From: Candidatus Poribacteria bacterium
GTDB taxonomy: Bacteria > Poribacteria > WGA-4E > GCA-2687025
Length of the DNA: 60,395 nucleotides
Direction: 5' to 3'
Assembly: GCA_016866785.1 (NCBI GenBank)
Contig: VGLH01000006.1
Location: 1 to 60,395, forward strand
Shown here one piece after another: positions 18,752 to 31,267 of this stretch. Each line of letters begins with the position of its first letter. Position 1 is the stretch's first letter. The notes under the pieces were generated by a model, which was not told where the DNA came from, made no database searches, and saw only the letters and a list, made by a program, of their open reading frames with translations. A program made the translations under genes and the position numbers.

Positions 18752-20014
18752 GTGGCAAAGCGAGGTACCCTCGCGCTTGTGTTGGGGTTGGTTTTGGCTG
18801 CTTGGGCGTCCAGCGCGGACGCGAAGCTGGTCACGTCGAGTTCCGGCGCGATCCGCAACTGGCTCATCATGGCGGTGCCGGGAACGGGAGCCGCGGACAA
18901 GGAAGGCATCAAGGACGACTGGCTCGACGTGACGACCAAGGGAAAGTGGAAGGAGACGACCGCTTCGACGGTCGCCAATGGGATCAAGCCAACGGATAAG
19001 ATCGGCGTGGACGCCAAGTTCGAAGTGCGCGAGCTGGCGCACAACGCGGACATCATCGACCTGGACGCGGTCTTCGAGGCCGGTGTCGACAACAACAATA
19101 TCACGGCGTACATGCTGTGCTACGTCACGAGCGCCACGGCGAAGACGCTCGACATGTTCGTCGGCAGTGACGACGCCATCGGCGTCTGGGTCAATGGGAA
19201 GGAAGTCCACCGGAACCCGGCTCTGCGCGGCACGGGGCGCGATCAGGACAAGATCGTCGGCGTCGCGCTTGCTGCCGGCAAGAACGCCGTTCTGCTGAAG
19301 ATCGTGGAACAGGGCGGCGGCTGGGGCTCCTTCGCCCGCTTCTCCGATCATGCGGGTCTGAAGGTCTCGTCCGACCCGTCGAAGGACGGCGTCGACGCGC
19401 CTCCGCTGGTGCAGGCGGAGTTCATCGAGTCGTTCATCGGCGTCATGGTCAAGAACCCGGCTGCGGGCGCTGCCGTCGCTGCCAGCACGACGGACCTGAT
19501 CGCAGCGGCGTCCGGCGGGGCTATGACGGAGGAGTCCGTCGCGTCCAAGGGCGTCAAGCGTGGCACGAGGATGGGCAGCTACACGTGGACGGAGGGAGCT
19601 CTCCTGAACCTGACGGGCGATAACCTGAACCCGTGGGGTCAGAAGTTCCAGGGACTATCGGGCGACATCAACGATACGACCTGGTACGGGTACACCGCCG
19701 TGTTCTCGCCGGACGATCGCGCCACGGAGTTCTGGGTCGGCAGCGATGACACGATCGCTGTCTGGCTCAATGGCGTCGAGGTGCACCGCAACCCGGCGCT
19801 GCGCGGCGTTACGGTGGATCAGGACAAGGCGAAGGTGAACCTCAAGCGCGGGCTGAACCATCTGCTCCTGAAGGTCTGCGAGCAGGGCGGCGGCTTCGGG
19901 GTGACGGCCCGATTCCGCGACGCCGACGGTCTGGCGTTCGACTCCGTCGCTACGGCAGTCAGCCCGGCAGGCAAGCTCAGCACGTCCTGGGCTGAGATCA
20001 AGTCGGCGCGGTAG
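18752..20014 (+). CDS. Secreted protein with two jelly-roll-like (GSDD-VWLNG) domains
   Basis: A 420-residue exported protein with signal peptide MAKRGTLALVLGLVLAAWASSADA. It contains two copies of one domain. Copy 1 (about 120-205) has FVGSDDAIGVWVNGKEVHRN ... NAVLLKIVEQGGGWGSFARF; copy 2 (about 320-400) has WVGSDDTIAVWLNGVEVHRN ... NHLLLKVCEQGGGFGVTARF. This beta-sandwich module resembles PA14/galactose-binding domains common in Planctomycetes and Poribacteria proteins and probably binds glycans. No catalytic residues are evident. GTG 18752 is preceded by GGAGGAGGAG. The next gene is a paralogue. Confidence 0.75.
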   Translation: MAKRGTLALVLGLVLAAWASSADAKLVTSSSGAIRNWLIMAVPGTGAADKEGIKDDWLDVTTKGKWKETTASTVANGIKPTDKIGVDAKFEVRELAHNADIIDLDAVFEAGVDNNNITAYMLCYVTSATAKTLDMFVGSDDAIGVWVNGKEVHRNPALRGTGRDQDKIVGVALAAGKNAVLLKIVEQGGGWGSFARFSDHAGLKVSSDPSKDGVDAPPLVQAEFIESFIGVMVKNPAAGAAVAASTTDLIAAASGGAMTEESVASKGVKRGTRMGSYTWTEGALLNLTGDNLNPWGQKFQGLSGDINDTTWYGYTAVFSPDDRATEFWVGSDDTIAVWLNGVEVHRNPALRGVTVDQDKAKVNLKRGLNHLLLKVCEQGGGFGVTARFRDADGLAFDSVATAVSPAGKLSTSWAEIKSAR

Positions 20015-20035
20015 TCGGTTTGGCGCACTTCCCCG

Positions 20036-20060
20036 GAGGAGCAGCTCCGTGCTGCTCCTC
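20036..20060 (+). terminator. Hairpin after first repeat-protein gene
   Basis: Perfect 10-bp stem GAGGAGCAGC / GCTGCTCCTC with a TCCGT loop, starting 22 bases after the stop and followed by TACTCATT. Likely terminator or attenuator between the two paralogues. Confidence 0.5.
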
Positions 20061-20102
20061 TACTCATTACAGCTCGAAAGACGCGAACGGGAGGGCATAT
20101 CG

Positions 20103-21350
20103 GTGAGACGGATCGCTATGTGTGTCGTTGCGGCAGGAGCGCTGTTGAGCGGCTCCGCGCAGGCGCAGGTTCTCAAGATCACGGGCCCCTGGCTCTGGAT
20201 GATCGCGCCGACGGACGCCGGGGTGGGCGGAGCCGCCTCGACGGACAAGGACCAGCTCGACAAGGCGAGCGGCGGCAAGGTGACCGAAGACGGCGTCGCC
20301 AAGAACGGCGCCAAGGAGGGGGACGCCGTCGGCAAGCTCAAGTGGACTCTCGGCGAGATATCCGACAAGGGCGGCAACAACGTCAACGACACGGTGACGA
20401 AGATCGGCTTGGGAGCAGGCGACGTGAACGACCACTCGTCCTACGCGCTCATCACGATCGAGGCGGCGAACGAGCAGAAGAGCAAGACGATGTGGGTTGG
20501 CAGCGACGACTCCATCAAGGTCTGGCTCAATGGAGCCGTCGTCCACAAGAACGCCATCGACCGTGGCGCCGACAACTTCCAGGATCAGTTCAAGGTCGAT
20601 CTCAAGAAGGGCGACAACCTGCTGCTGGTCAAGGTGAGCGAGCGCGGCGGCGGGTGGTCGATGTTCGCGGGCATCGAAGCCGCATTCAAGGCGGCGGGCA
20701 AGGACTACGATCCGGCGAAGGCTCTCAAGGAACCGAGCAAGATCGAGGGTCCGTGGCTCTGGATGATGGTTCCCACCGACGGACCCGGTGGAGCCGCCGC
20801 GACGAATCAAGACTCCCTGGCGTTGGCGACCGCCAAGGAGAAGGTCAAGTGGGATGAGGCGACCGTCGCCAAGGAAGGCGTCGAGGAGGGCGATGCGGTC
20901 GGCAAGCTCACGTGGACTGCCGGCAAGATCGCCCCAGTCGGTGGCGACAACGTGAACGCCGTCATGAACGCCCTCAAGCTCGGCGCGGGCGACATCAACG
21001 ACCATTCGTCGTACGCGTGGATCAACGTCGTGTCGCCAGCAGACGGCAAGCGCAAGCTTCTCGCCGGCAGTGACGACTCGGTGAAGATTTGGATCAACGG
21101 TGAGGTGGCGCACGTCAACGCCGTCAACCGCGGCGCCGGCAACTTCCAGGACGAGAAGGAAGTCACGCTCAAGAAGGGCGACAACTCCCTGCTCGTCAAG
21201 GTGAGCGAGCGCGGCGGCGGATGGTCGATGTTCGTCGGGTTCGACCCCGATGGCGACCTGAAGTACAACCTGGACTCCAAGAAGTTCCGAGCCGTCGAGG
21301 CGGCAGGGAAGCTCCCGACGTTCTGGGGAGACCTCAAGCACGCCCAGTAG
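20103..21350 (+). CDS. Secreted protein of two 190-residue repeats (GPWLWM ... GSDD-VWLNG)
   Basis: A 415-residue exported paralogue of the preceding gene. Signal peptide RRIAMCVVAAGALLSGSAQA. Two long repeats follow, each starting GPWLWMIAPTD/GPWLWMMVPTD, continuing through EGDAVGKLKWT and NDHSSYA, and ending in the GSDDSIKVWLNG ... LLLVKVSERGGGWSMF module. The repeats are alike across their whole length, suggesting duplication within the gene. The residues are acidic and Gly/Asp/Lys rich. The frame opens at 20049, but GTG 20103 with GGGAGGG upstream places the signal peptide correctly. Function is unknown; surface or glycan binding is likely. Confidence 0.72.
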   Translation: MRRIAMCVVAAGALLSGSAQAQVLKITGPWLWMIAPTDAGVGGAASTDKDQLDKASGGKVTEDGVAKNGAKEGDAVGKLKWTLGEISDKGGNNVNDTVTKIGLGAGDVNDHSSYALITIEAANEQKSKTMWVGSDDSIKVWLNGAVVHKNAIDRGADNFQDQFKVDLKKGDNLLLVKVSERGGGWSMFAGIEAAFKAAGKDYDPAKALKEPSKIEGPWLWMMVPTDGPGGAAATNQDSLALATAKEKVKWDEATVAKEGVEEGDAVGKLTWTAGKIAPVGGDNVNAVMNALKLGAGDINDHSSYAWINVVSPADGKRKLLAGSDDSVKIWINGEVAHVNAVNRGAGNFQDEKEVTLKKGDNSLLVKVSERGGGWSMFVGFDPDGDLKYNLDSKKFRAVEAAGKLPTFWGDLKHAQ

Positions 21351-21372
21351 ATCGTATCGGGACGATCCGCAA

Positions 21373-21403
21373 GACGCCCGGGAGCACAGAGTTCCCGGGC
21401 GTC
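21373..21403. terminator. Hairpin between convergent genes
   Basis: Perfect 11-bp stem GACGCCCGGGA / TCCCGGGCGTC with a 9-base loop, lying between the convergent stops at 21350 and 21429. It can serve both strands, but has little T-run. Confidence 0.5.
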
Positions 21404-21428
21404 TCCATGTACCGAACGTACCGACGCG

Positions 21429-22385
21429 TCAGTAGCGCAGGATGACCTTGATCGCCCCGTCCTTGCGCTGCGTGAAGAGCTCGAAGCCGTATTGCACGTC
21501 GTCAAAGGGAATCTCGTGCGTCAGCAGCGGCGACACGTCGATGCGCCCCTGAACGATCATGTCGATCGCCAGCGGGTAGTCGCGGAGGGGTTCGGGGCTG
21601 ACGGAGCCGATGAGCCGCAGGTTCCGGTGGTAGAACTCGCGGAAGTGGATCGGGTAGATGTCGTCGTCGGGCACGCCGAACGCGAGGATCGTCCCGCCGT
21701 TCTTGATGTGCGGCATGCAGAGGTTCAGCGTGCCGGTCTGGTGCCCGACTGCTTCGACGATGAGGTCTGCCATGCGCCCGCCGGTGATCTCGGCGACGCG
21801 CCGGACGGGGTCCTCCCGCGTCGCATCGACGACATGGGTGGCGCGCATGCGTTCGGCGGCGGCGAGACGCTCGGGGATCCGGTCGATGCCGATGACCGTC
21901 TTGGCTCCCAGGTTGCTGAGAACGGAGTCGATCAGCAGACCCATCGGGCCCTGCCCCAGCACGACCGTGTCGGCGTGGATGAGGTTCCCCAGCTTTCGGA
22001 ACGCCCACATGACGGTTCCCAGCGGTTGCGCCATGAGGACCTCGCTGTTGAACCCTCCCGGTGGCAGGTGGACGGTGCTCGCCTCGGTTCCGACGAAGTA
22101 CTCCGCCAATCCGAGCTGTCCCGGCGGAACCGACAGGACGGCGTCGCCCGGCTTGAAGCGAGAGCTCTTCGACTCGACGACGGTTCCGATGCACTCGTGG
22201 ATGGAGAGACCGATGGCAGCCGGGTAGCGGTCGAGGATGCGGAGGAAGTGCGGCATGTCGCTTCCGCAGATGCAGGCGCGCTCGACGCGGATCAGCACCG
22301 CACCATTGCCTGCTGCGGCGAGGTTGGGCACGGGCACGTCGATGATCTGAAACTGCTGGGGAGCGACGAGCTGGGCGGCTTTCAC
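21429..22385 (-). CDS. Zinc-type medium-chain alcohol dehydrogenase-like protein
   Basis: A 318-residue MDR-superfamily oxidoreductase. The catalytic zinc site is suggested by Cys in RACICGSDMPHF and by IHECIG (His-Glu pair). The Rossmann domain has VVLGQGPMGLLIDSVLSNLG and a downstream acidic residue (IGIDRIPERL), suggesting NAD. The four-cysteine structural zinc lobe is missing, and the product is 20-40 residues shorter than typical family members. AGGAGGAAGC precedes ATG 22385. Substrate is unknown (alcohol, sorbitol or threonine type). Confidence 0.83.
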   Translation of the reverse strand: MKAAQLVAPQQFQIIDVPVPNLAAAGNGAVLIRVERACICGSDMPHFLRILDRYPAAIGLSIHECIGTVVESKSSRFKPGDAVLSVPPGQLGLAEYFVGTEASTVHLPPGGFNSEVLMAQPLGTVMWAFRKLGNLIHADTVVLGQGPMGLLIDSVLSNLGAKTVIGIDRIPERLAAAERMRATHVVDATREDPVRRVAEITGGRMADLIVEAVGHQTGTLNLCMPHIKNGGTILAFGVPDDDIYPIHFREFYHRNLRLIGSVSPEPLRDYPLAIDMIVQGRIDVSPLLTHEIPFDDVQYGFELFTQRKDGAIKVILRY

Positions 22386-22448
22386 GCGGCTTCCTCCTAG
22401 TTGCTGCGAAGCGGGCAGAAAAAGTGATGTGGAACCGCGCAGATCGCC

Positions 22449-22477
22449 TTGTCAGGTTCCGGGTCGGCGATTATACT
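22449..22477 (+). promoter_or_regulatory. rrn promoter P1
   Basis: TTGTCA (22449-22454), 17-base spacer, TATACT (22472-22477). Near-consensus sigma-70 promoter upstream of the rrn operon. Confidence 0.65.
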
Positions 22478-22598
22478 ACTTCTTGCCGCTGACGATAGCC
22501 CCACGAGGTGCGAAATCGCGGCAGTCGGGTCGCGCGCGTGGTCTTGGATACGGGCGATCTGCTAGGCTGAAAAAGCTCGGAAACGCCGTCCGATTTCC

Positions 22599-22628
22599 TT
22601 GACAGACCCGTTTGCGCGATGCTAGACT
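22599..22628 (+). promoter_or_regulatory. rrn promoter P2
   Basis: Consensus TTGACA (22599-22604), 18-base spacer, TAGACT (22623-22628), about 240 bases before the 16S gene. With P1 it makes a tandem rrn promoter. Confidence 0.7.
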
Positions 22629-22684
22629 AACCCTTGCCGATGCGACCGGTCAGCGATGGCTTGGAAGCTCGGCGAACGAGGCGG

Positions 22685-22702
22685 TCTTTGACAATCGAAT
22701 AG
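22685..22702 (+). promoter_or_regulatory. rrn leader element (boxA-like TCTTTGACA), copy 1
   Basis: TCTTTGACAATCGAATAG lies in the 16S leader. An almost identical element recurs before 23S at 24812-24829 (TCTTTGACAGTTGAATAG). Such paired leader elements are typical of rrn antitermination or processing sites. Confidence 0.5.
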
Positions 22703-22869
22703 CCTGAGTAGACTTGAGTGGATGCTTGGGGCTCACGGGCGTCATGTAGGCTTCGAGGTCTGCATGCAACAGCCTTTCGAGTTTACCATGCATCAGCCGA
22801 CGCGAACGCGACGGGTGAATGCTGGTGATCGACTTCTCCTGTGCCTTCGGGCATTCGGGGAACCGATTT

Positions 22870-24402
<1,533 letters not shown>

Positions 24403-24542
24403 TGCATATCAGCCCTCGGAACCTGTAGACGTCCGTCTCAGGGATCCCTCAGTCGCCTCAGGCTATTCGCCTCGTTCATTCCTCGTCACGGGAGTCCTTC
24501 GCCCAACCGGAGCGGCGTGGCAATCCCCGCGTTCGCGCGTGG

Positions 24543-24619
24543 GGGCCAGTAGCTCAGGTGGTTAGAGCGTACGCCTGATAAGCGTAAGGTCGGTGGTTCG
24601 AGTCCACCCTGGCCCACCA
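24543..24619 (+). tRNA. tRNA-Ile (anticodon GAT)
   Basis: 77 bases with encoded CCA. Acceptor GGGCCAG pairs with CTGGCCC; anticodon loop CTGATAA; T-arm GGTTCGAGTCC. Located in the 16S-23S spacer, the usual site. Confidence 0.96.
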
Positions 24620-24692
24620 GGATCCACTTGGACAGAACCCACGGCGGCACGCGTCGGCGGGTTGTGCGTGGTTGGCGGAGGTCGCTCGGTAT

Positions 24693-24768
24693 GGGGGTGT
24701 AGCTCAGTTGGGAGAGCGTCTGCTTTGCAAGCAGAAAGTCAGCGGTTCGAATCCGCTCATCTCCACCA
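24693..24768 (+). tRNA. tRNA-Ala (anticodon TGC)
   Basis: 76 bases with encoded CCA. Acceptor GGGGGTG pairs with CATCTCC with two G-U pairs; anticodon loop TTTGCAA; T-arm GGTTCGAATCC. Second spacer tRNA, in the classical Ile-Ala order. Confidence 0.96.
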
Positions 24769-24811
24769 GACAGAGACGACGCCGTCCGGGGCGTGCTGAA
24801 CGAGCTTGTGA

Positions 24812-24829
24812 TCTTTGACAGTTGAATAG
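24812..24829 (+). promoter_or_regulatory. rrn leader element (boxA-like), copy 2
   Basis: TCTTTGACAGTTGAATAG lies about 80 bases before the 23S gene and repeats the 16S leader element at 22685-22702. Confidence 0.5.
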
Positions 24830-24906
24830 CGCGTTGTTTCGCACAGAGAGCCGTGAGGATGTCTCTGGGGATCCCATCCCGCAAGGATGTGGGTTCCGAT
24901 GAAACC

Positions 24907-27757
<2,851 letters not shown>

Positions 27758-27903
27758 ACAATCTTCTTCATCGGTTTCCGACGCTTGCGGGACCTCCCCA
27801 GGTCCCAGACTTCGATCGGCTCCCCGCGAAACATCCGCGCATTCAACTGTCACTGTAGCGTACTGCGCGACGAGGCAGGATAGACGCCGTCGCGCAAGAG
27901 TGT

Positions 27904-28024
27904 GACCTCGGTGAGGATTGCGAAGGGGAAACACCCGTTCCCATTCCGAACACGGCAGTTAAGCCCTTCAGCGCCGATGATACTTTAGGGGCGACCCTCT
28001 GGGAAAGTAGGTATCGCCGAGGTC
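27904..28024 (+). rRNA. rrf: 5S ribosomal RNA
   Basis: About 120 bases, terminal helix GACCTCGG / CCGAGGTC, with the typical CCCATTCCGAACACGG loop B-helix III region. It follows the 23S by about 146 bases. Exact ends are uncertain by a base or two. Confidence 0.92.
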
Positions 28025-28045
28025 ATTTCTAGTCCAAAAGACACG

Positions 28046-28071
28046 TCAAGCCCGTAGCAATACGGGCTTGA
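28046..28071 (+). terminator. rrn operon terminator hairpin
   Basis: Perfect 11-bp stem TCAAGCCCGTA / TACGGGCTTGA closed by a GCAA tetraloop, 21 bases after 5S. The T-run is short (GGCTTTAA). The next gene starts 14 bases after it, so read-through could express that gene. Confidence 0.7.
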
Positions 28072-28084
28072 TGGCTTTAAGCCC

Positions 28085-29722
28085 ATGAACACCGACGAAG
28101 CCATCGACCGAGCCCGGCGAGGACTGGCGCAGTTGGCGCACAGCGACGGGCGGTTCGAAGGCGAACTCTCCTCGAACGCCTACCCGACGCTCGCGACGAT
28201 GGTCCTTCGGCACGTCCGCGGTCAGGCGCTCGACGACGGGTACCTCCACTGGATCGAGACATCTCACACGCCTGACGGGCGCTTCGTGCTCGACCCGGAA
28301 GGGATCGCGTCGGACGAGGCGACGCGTCTGGCGCGGGTCGTCGTATCGGCGCACGCCGGTCGCCATCCAGACCTGGCTCGCCTAGCCCCCGGCGTTCCAG
28401 ACCTTGGCTGGAACCTATGGATCGTGAAGGTTCTGGGCGCGATGGCGGGCATGTACCCGTGGGCGAAGCTGCTCCCGCCTAGGGTCGCCGAACTGGTCGG
28501 ACGCGCAGCCGGGATTGCTCTGCCGTTGCTCCCTTCGCGGCTGATCGCCCACGTGAAGCCGCCGGAGCATCTCGCTCCGCCGACAAGCCTGTTCCACACC
28601 AGCGCGTTCGCCAAGATGTTCGTCGCCGAGCAATACACGCTCGCTCCGCTGCTCTTCCTCATCGAAGCCCACACGAAGCGCCGGGATCGGATGATGCGCG
28701 ACCTGCTGACCTGGGTCCTGTCGCACCAGGCGGCTGACGGTAGCTGGTTCTGCGTGTCGTTCATCACCGCGTTGAGCGCTCTGGCCCTCACGGTGGCGCG
28801 CGACTCGGTTCCCGACGAACGCACGTCCACGCCGCTCCGCCGAGCCTGCGAGTGGCTGGAGGGAGCGCGCACGCCGGATGGCGGGCACCGCGAGGCGATC
28901 TCCCTGAACGTCTGGGACACGTCGCTGGCTCTCCTGGCGCTCACGGGCGCGGGCACGGGTCACCACGATCCGACCATCGTCGCCGGTTGCGATTGGCTGG
29001 CGGGCTGCCAGCGCGAGGACGGCGGCTGGGGGTTCCACGGGCTCCGGGGCCCGGGTCTGCTATCCGACGCGGACGACACGGCTCTGGCGACGCTGGCGCT
29101 GATCCGTGCCGGGCGGAACCCCGTCGCTGCCGAGCGCGGCGCGTCGTGGCTCCGGTCACGACAGGCGAAAGACGGCAGTTGGGCGACGTACCGCCCCGGA
29201 GCCGGAGATGTCGGTTGCGTCAGCGTGACCGCCCACGCCGTCGACACGATGCGCGAGCTGGGAGACGCCGCCTCGGTCGAGAGGGCGCTTCGCTGGATCG
29301 AGCGTTCCCAAGCGCGCGATGGCTCGTGGGAAGACCTGTGGCTCGCCCGGCGCACGTACGGAACCGCGCTCGCCGTCAACGCGCTCGCAAGCGCCGGACG
29401 CACCGGTTCCGTGTTGAACCGAGGCATTCGGTGGCTGCTCGCTGCCCAGCAGGACGACGGCGGATGGGGCGAGACGCAGTCGGGAGAGAGGCGCTCCAGC
29501 ACGGCAGAGCAGACCGCGTTCGCGGTGCAGGCGCTGCGAGCCGCCGACGTGGACGCGCGACGCGGGATCGATTGGTTGCGGAGTCGTCAACGACCCGATG
29601 GCGGATGGGACGCCGCGCCGATCGGCATCTACTGGGAGGTTATCGGCGGCTACGCGAATCCGATGAACGCCTGGGTGTTCCCGCTGATGGCGCTGAGCGC
29701 CGGGTCGGGATCGAACTCCTAG
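28085..29722 (+). CDS. Class II terpene cyclase-like protein (squalene-hopene/sporulenol cyclase family)
   Basis: A 545-residue alpha/alpha-barrel protein. The catalytic acid motif DxDD is present as D328-A-D-D331 (SDADDTALATLAL). Repeated QW motifs are seen: QREDGGWGF, QAKDGSWATY, QARDGSWEDLW, QQDDGGWGE and QRPDGGWDA. The N-terminus (HSDGRFEGELSSNAYPT) matches the start of squalene-hopene cyclases; the segment WIVKVLGAMAGMYPWAKLLPP resembles Bacillus sporulenol synthase. It is about 80-100 residues shorter than typical SHC, so the product may not be hopene. No Shine-Dalgarno is visible, and the start lies 14 bases after the rrn terminator. No squalene or prenyltransferase gene is adjacent. 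Its TAG stop shares the CTAG with the convergent gene. Confidence 0.78.
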   Translation: MNTDEAIDRARRGLAQLAHSDGRFEGELSSNAYPTLATMVLRHVRGQALDDGYLHWIETSHTPDGRFVLDPEGIASDEATRLARVVVSAHAGRHPDLARLAPGVPDLGWNLWIVKVLGAMAGMYPWAKLLPPRVAELVGRAAGIALPLLPSRLIAHVKPPEHLAPPTSLFHTSAFAKMFVAEQYTLAPLLFLIEAHTKRRDRMMRDLLTWVLSHQAADGSWFCVSFITALSALALTVARDSVPDERTSTPLRRACEWLEGARTPDGGHREAISLNVWDTSLALLALTGAGTGHHDPTIVAGCDWLAGCQREDGGWGFHGLRGPGLLSDADDTALATLALIRAGRNPVAAERGASWLRSRQAKDGSWATYRPGAGDVGCVSVTAHAVDTMRELGDAASVERALRWIERSQARDGSWEDLWLARRTYGTALAVNALASAGRTGSVLNRGIRWLLAAQQDDGGWGETQSGERRSSTAEQTAFAVQALRAADVDARRGIDWLRSRQRPDGGWDAAPIGIYWEVIGGYANPMNAWVFPLMALSAGSGSNS

Positions 29723-31119
29723 GGAGCCATTCCCACCACCGGCAGCCACAGATGTGCCGACAGGTTGAACACCACCCATGCCGTGACCGCCAGCCCTGTC
29801 CCGTACCCGACCGTCTGACGCACCGTCAGCAAGCCGGAAGCGAACGCGAGCGCAAGCGCCGGAGTCCCCATCGGGAGGATAAAGTCGAGCCCTGCCGGGA
29901 CCGCAATGCTAGCTGTCACCAGGCGCGCCATCGATAGGTCGTCCGCGGCGTAGTTGAGCACGACGGGCAGGAGCATTGCTACAACCGCCGAGTTGCTCAT
30001 GCACGCCGTTAGCGAGAGCGAAAGGAAGGAGATCAATGCGACGAAAGCCCAGGGTGGGAGGTGCCAACGCGTGAGGAACGCCCCGGACAACCAAGCCGCC
30101 GCCCCGGACGCTTGCATCGCGAAGCCCAAGACGATCGCGCCGCCGTACATCAGCAGCACGCCCCAGTTGACGTCCTGCTCGACCTCGCTCCAGTCGAGGA
30201 GTCCGAAGGCGAACGCCGCGACGACGCTCAACAAAGCGATTCCCGCCAACCCACCGAGCCACGACGCAAATCCTGCCCAGGCGACGATCGTGGCTGCCAT
30301 CAGAGCGGCGATCTGCTTCTCGCGGCCCGTCATGGCTCCGAGCGTCCCTGACCGCGCCTCGAGCAGCTCCTGAACGGGTCGCATGTCGGGCAGATCGTCG
30401 CGCGTCATCCACCACAGCGCCCCGAAGGCGAATCCCAGCATCACGACGACGAGCGGCAGGTTCGCGACCATCCAGCGCAGAAAGGAGACACTATCGCCGG
30501 TCGTCTCATGCAGGATACCGACCGCGAGAGGCGCTCTCCCGCCGCCAAGATAGGTTGCCACGCCTCCGATGATGCATCCATAAGCCAGGGCGAGGAACAG
30601 CGCTCTGCCGAACGCTTGGTGACGAGAGTGGACGTTCAGGACGTTCCCTACCTCCAAGACGATGGGAAAGAACATCGCGGCGACGGCGTGTTCGGACATC
30701 AGGAACGAGCCGAGGGCGGGGATGAGGAGGGTCAACGCGAGCAAGAGACGCGCGTCCCCTCGGCACGCGCCCAGCATTCTCCACGCGATCCGCGCGCTCA
30801 GGCCCGACCGCATGATCGCTGAGCTGAGGATGAATACGCCCAGTAGGAAGAAGACGACCTCATTCCCGAATAGCCCGAAGGACTGCTTCTCCGGCAGGAC
30901 TCCCAGGAGTGGGAAGAGGACGAGCGGCAGGAGGCTGGTCACCATGAGCGGGAGCGCGCTGGTGACCCACAGCACGAGACAGAGGACGAAGATCGCGAGG
31001 GAGTGACGGATCGGAAGCCAGGACGAGAGGTCCTGACCGGCGGGCGGCGGCAGGTTCGCCAGCAGCACGAAGAGGGCTGCGGCAACGATCCGCACGAGGA
31101 GTCGCGCTCGCACGCTCAT
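29719..31119 (-). CDS. DASS/SLC13-family sodium:anion symporter
   Basis: A 466-residue inner-membrane symporter of the divalent-anion:Na+ family, moving sulfate or dicarboxylates. About 11-12 hydrophobic segments are visible, with the family-typical SALPLMVTSLLPLVLFPLLG, LMSEHAVAAMFFPIVLEV (first SNT-like site) and CMSNSAVVAMLLPVVL plus FILPMGTPALALAFASG (second site). ATG 31119 (MSVRARLL) with GAGGAACG upstream is a better start than the longer frame from 31197. The last codons overlap the convergent cyclase gene at CTAG (29719-29722). Confidence 0.88.
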   Translation of the reverse strand: MSVRARLLVRIVAAALFVLLANLPPPAGQDLSSWLPIRHSLAIFVLCLVLWVTSALPLMVTSLLPLVLFPLLGVLPEKQSFGLFGNEVVFFLLGVFILSSAIMRSGLSARIAWRMLGACRGDARLLLALTLLIPALGSFLMSEHAVAAMFFPIVLEVGNVLNVHSRHQAFGRALFLALAYGCIIGGVATYLGGGRAPLAVGILHETTGDSVSFLRWMVANLPLVVVMLGFAFGALWWMTRDDLPDMRPVQELLEARSGTLGAMTGREKQIAALMAATIVAWAGFASWLGGLAGIALLSVVAAFAFGLLDWSEVEQDVNWGVLLMYGGAIVLGFAMQASGAAAWLSGAFLTRWHLPPWAFVALISFLSLSLTACMSNSAVVAMLLPVVLNYAADDLSMARLVTASIAVPAGLDFILPMGTPALALAFASGLLTVRQTVGYGTGLAVTAWVVFNLSAHLWLPVVGMAP

Positions 31120-31267
31120 GCGCAGCGTTCCTCGCGGCTCCTGAACGAAGTGGCACGAACTGCGCCGCGAACCTGGCGCAGCAGGGCACACGACCACCCA
31201 GCCCGTGGCATGACTCTCAGTTGACCTCTATGCGGTTACGTGCGGCGAACACTAGAAGTATGCCACG

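Larger units (their letters stand above)
22386..22869 (+). other. rRNA operon promoter and leader region, no protein gene
   Basis: This 484-base gap holds two promoters, the rrn leader and no convincing coding sequence. It ends at the 5' end of 16S rRNA. Confidence 0.8.
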
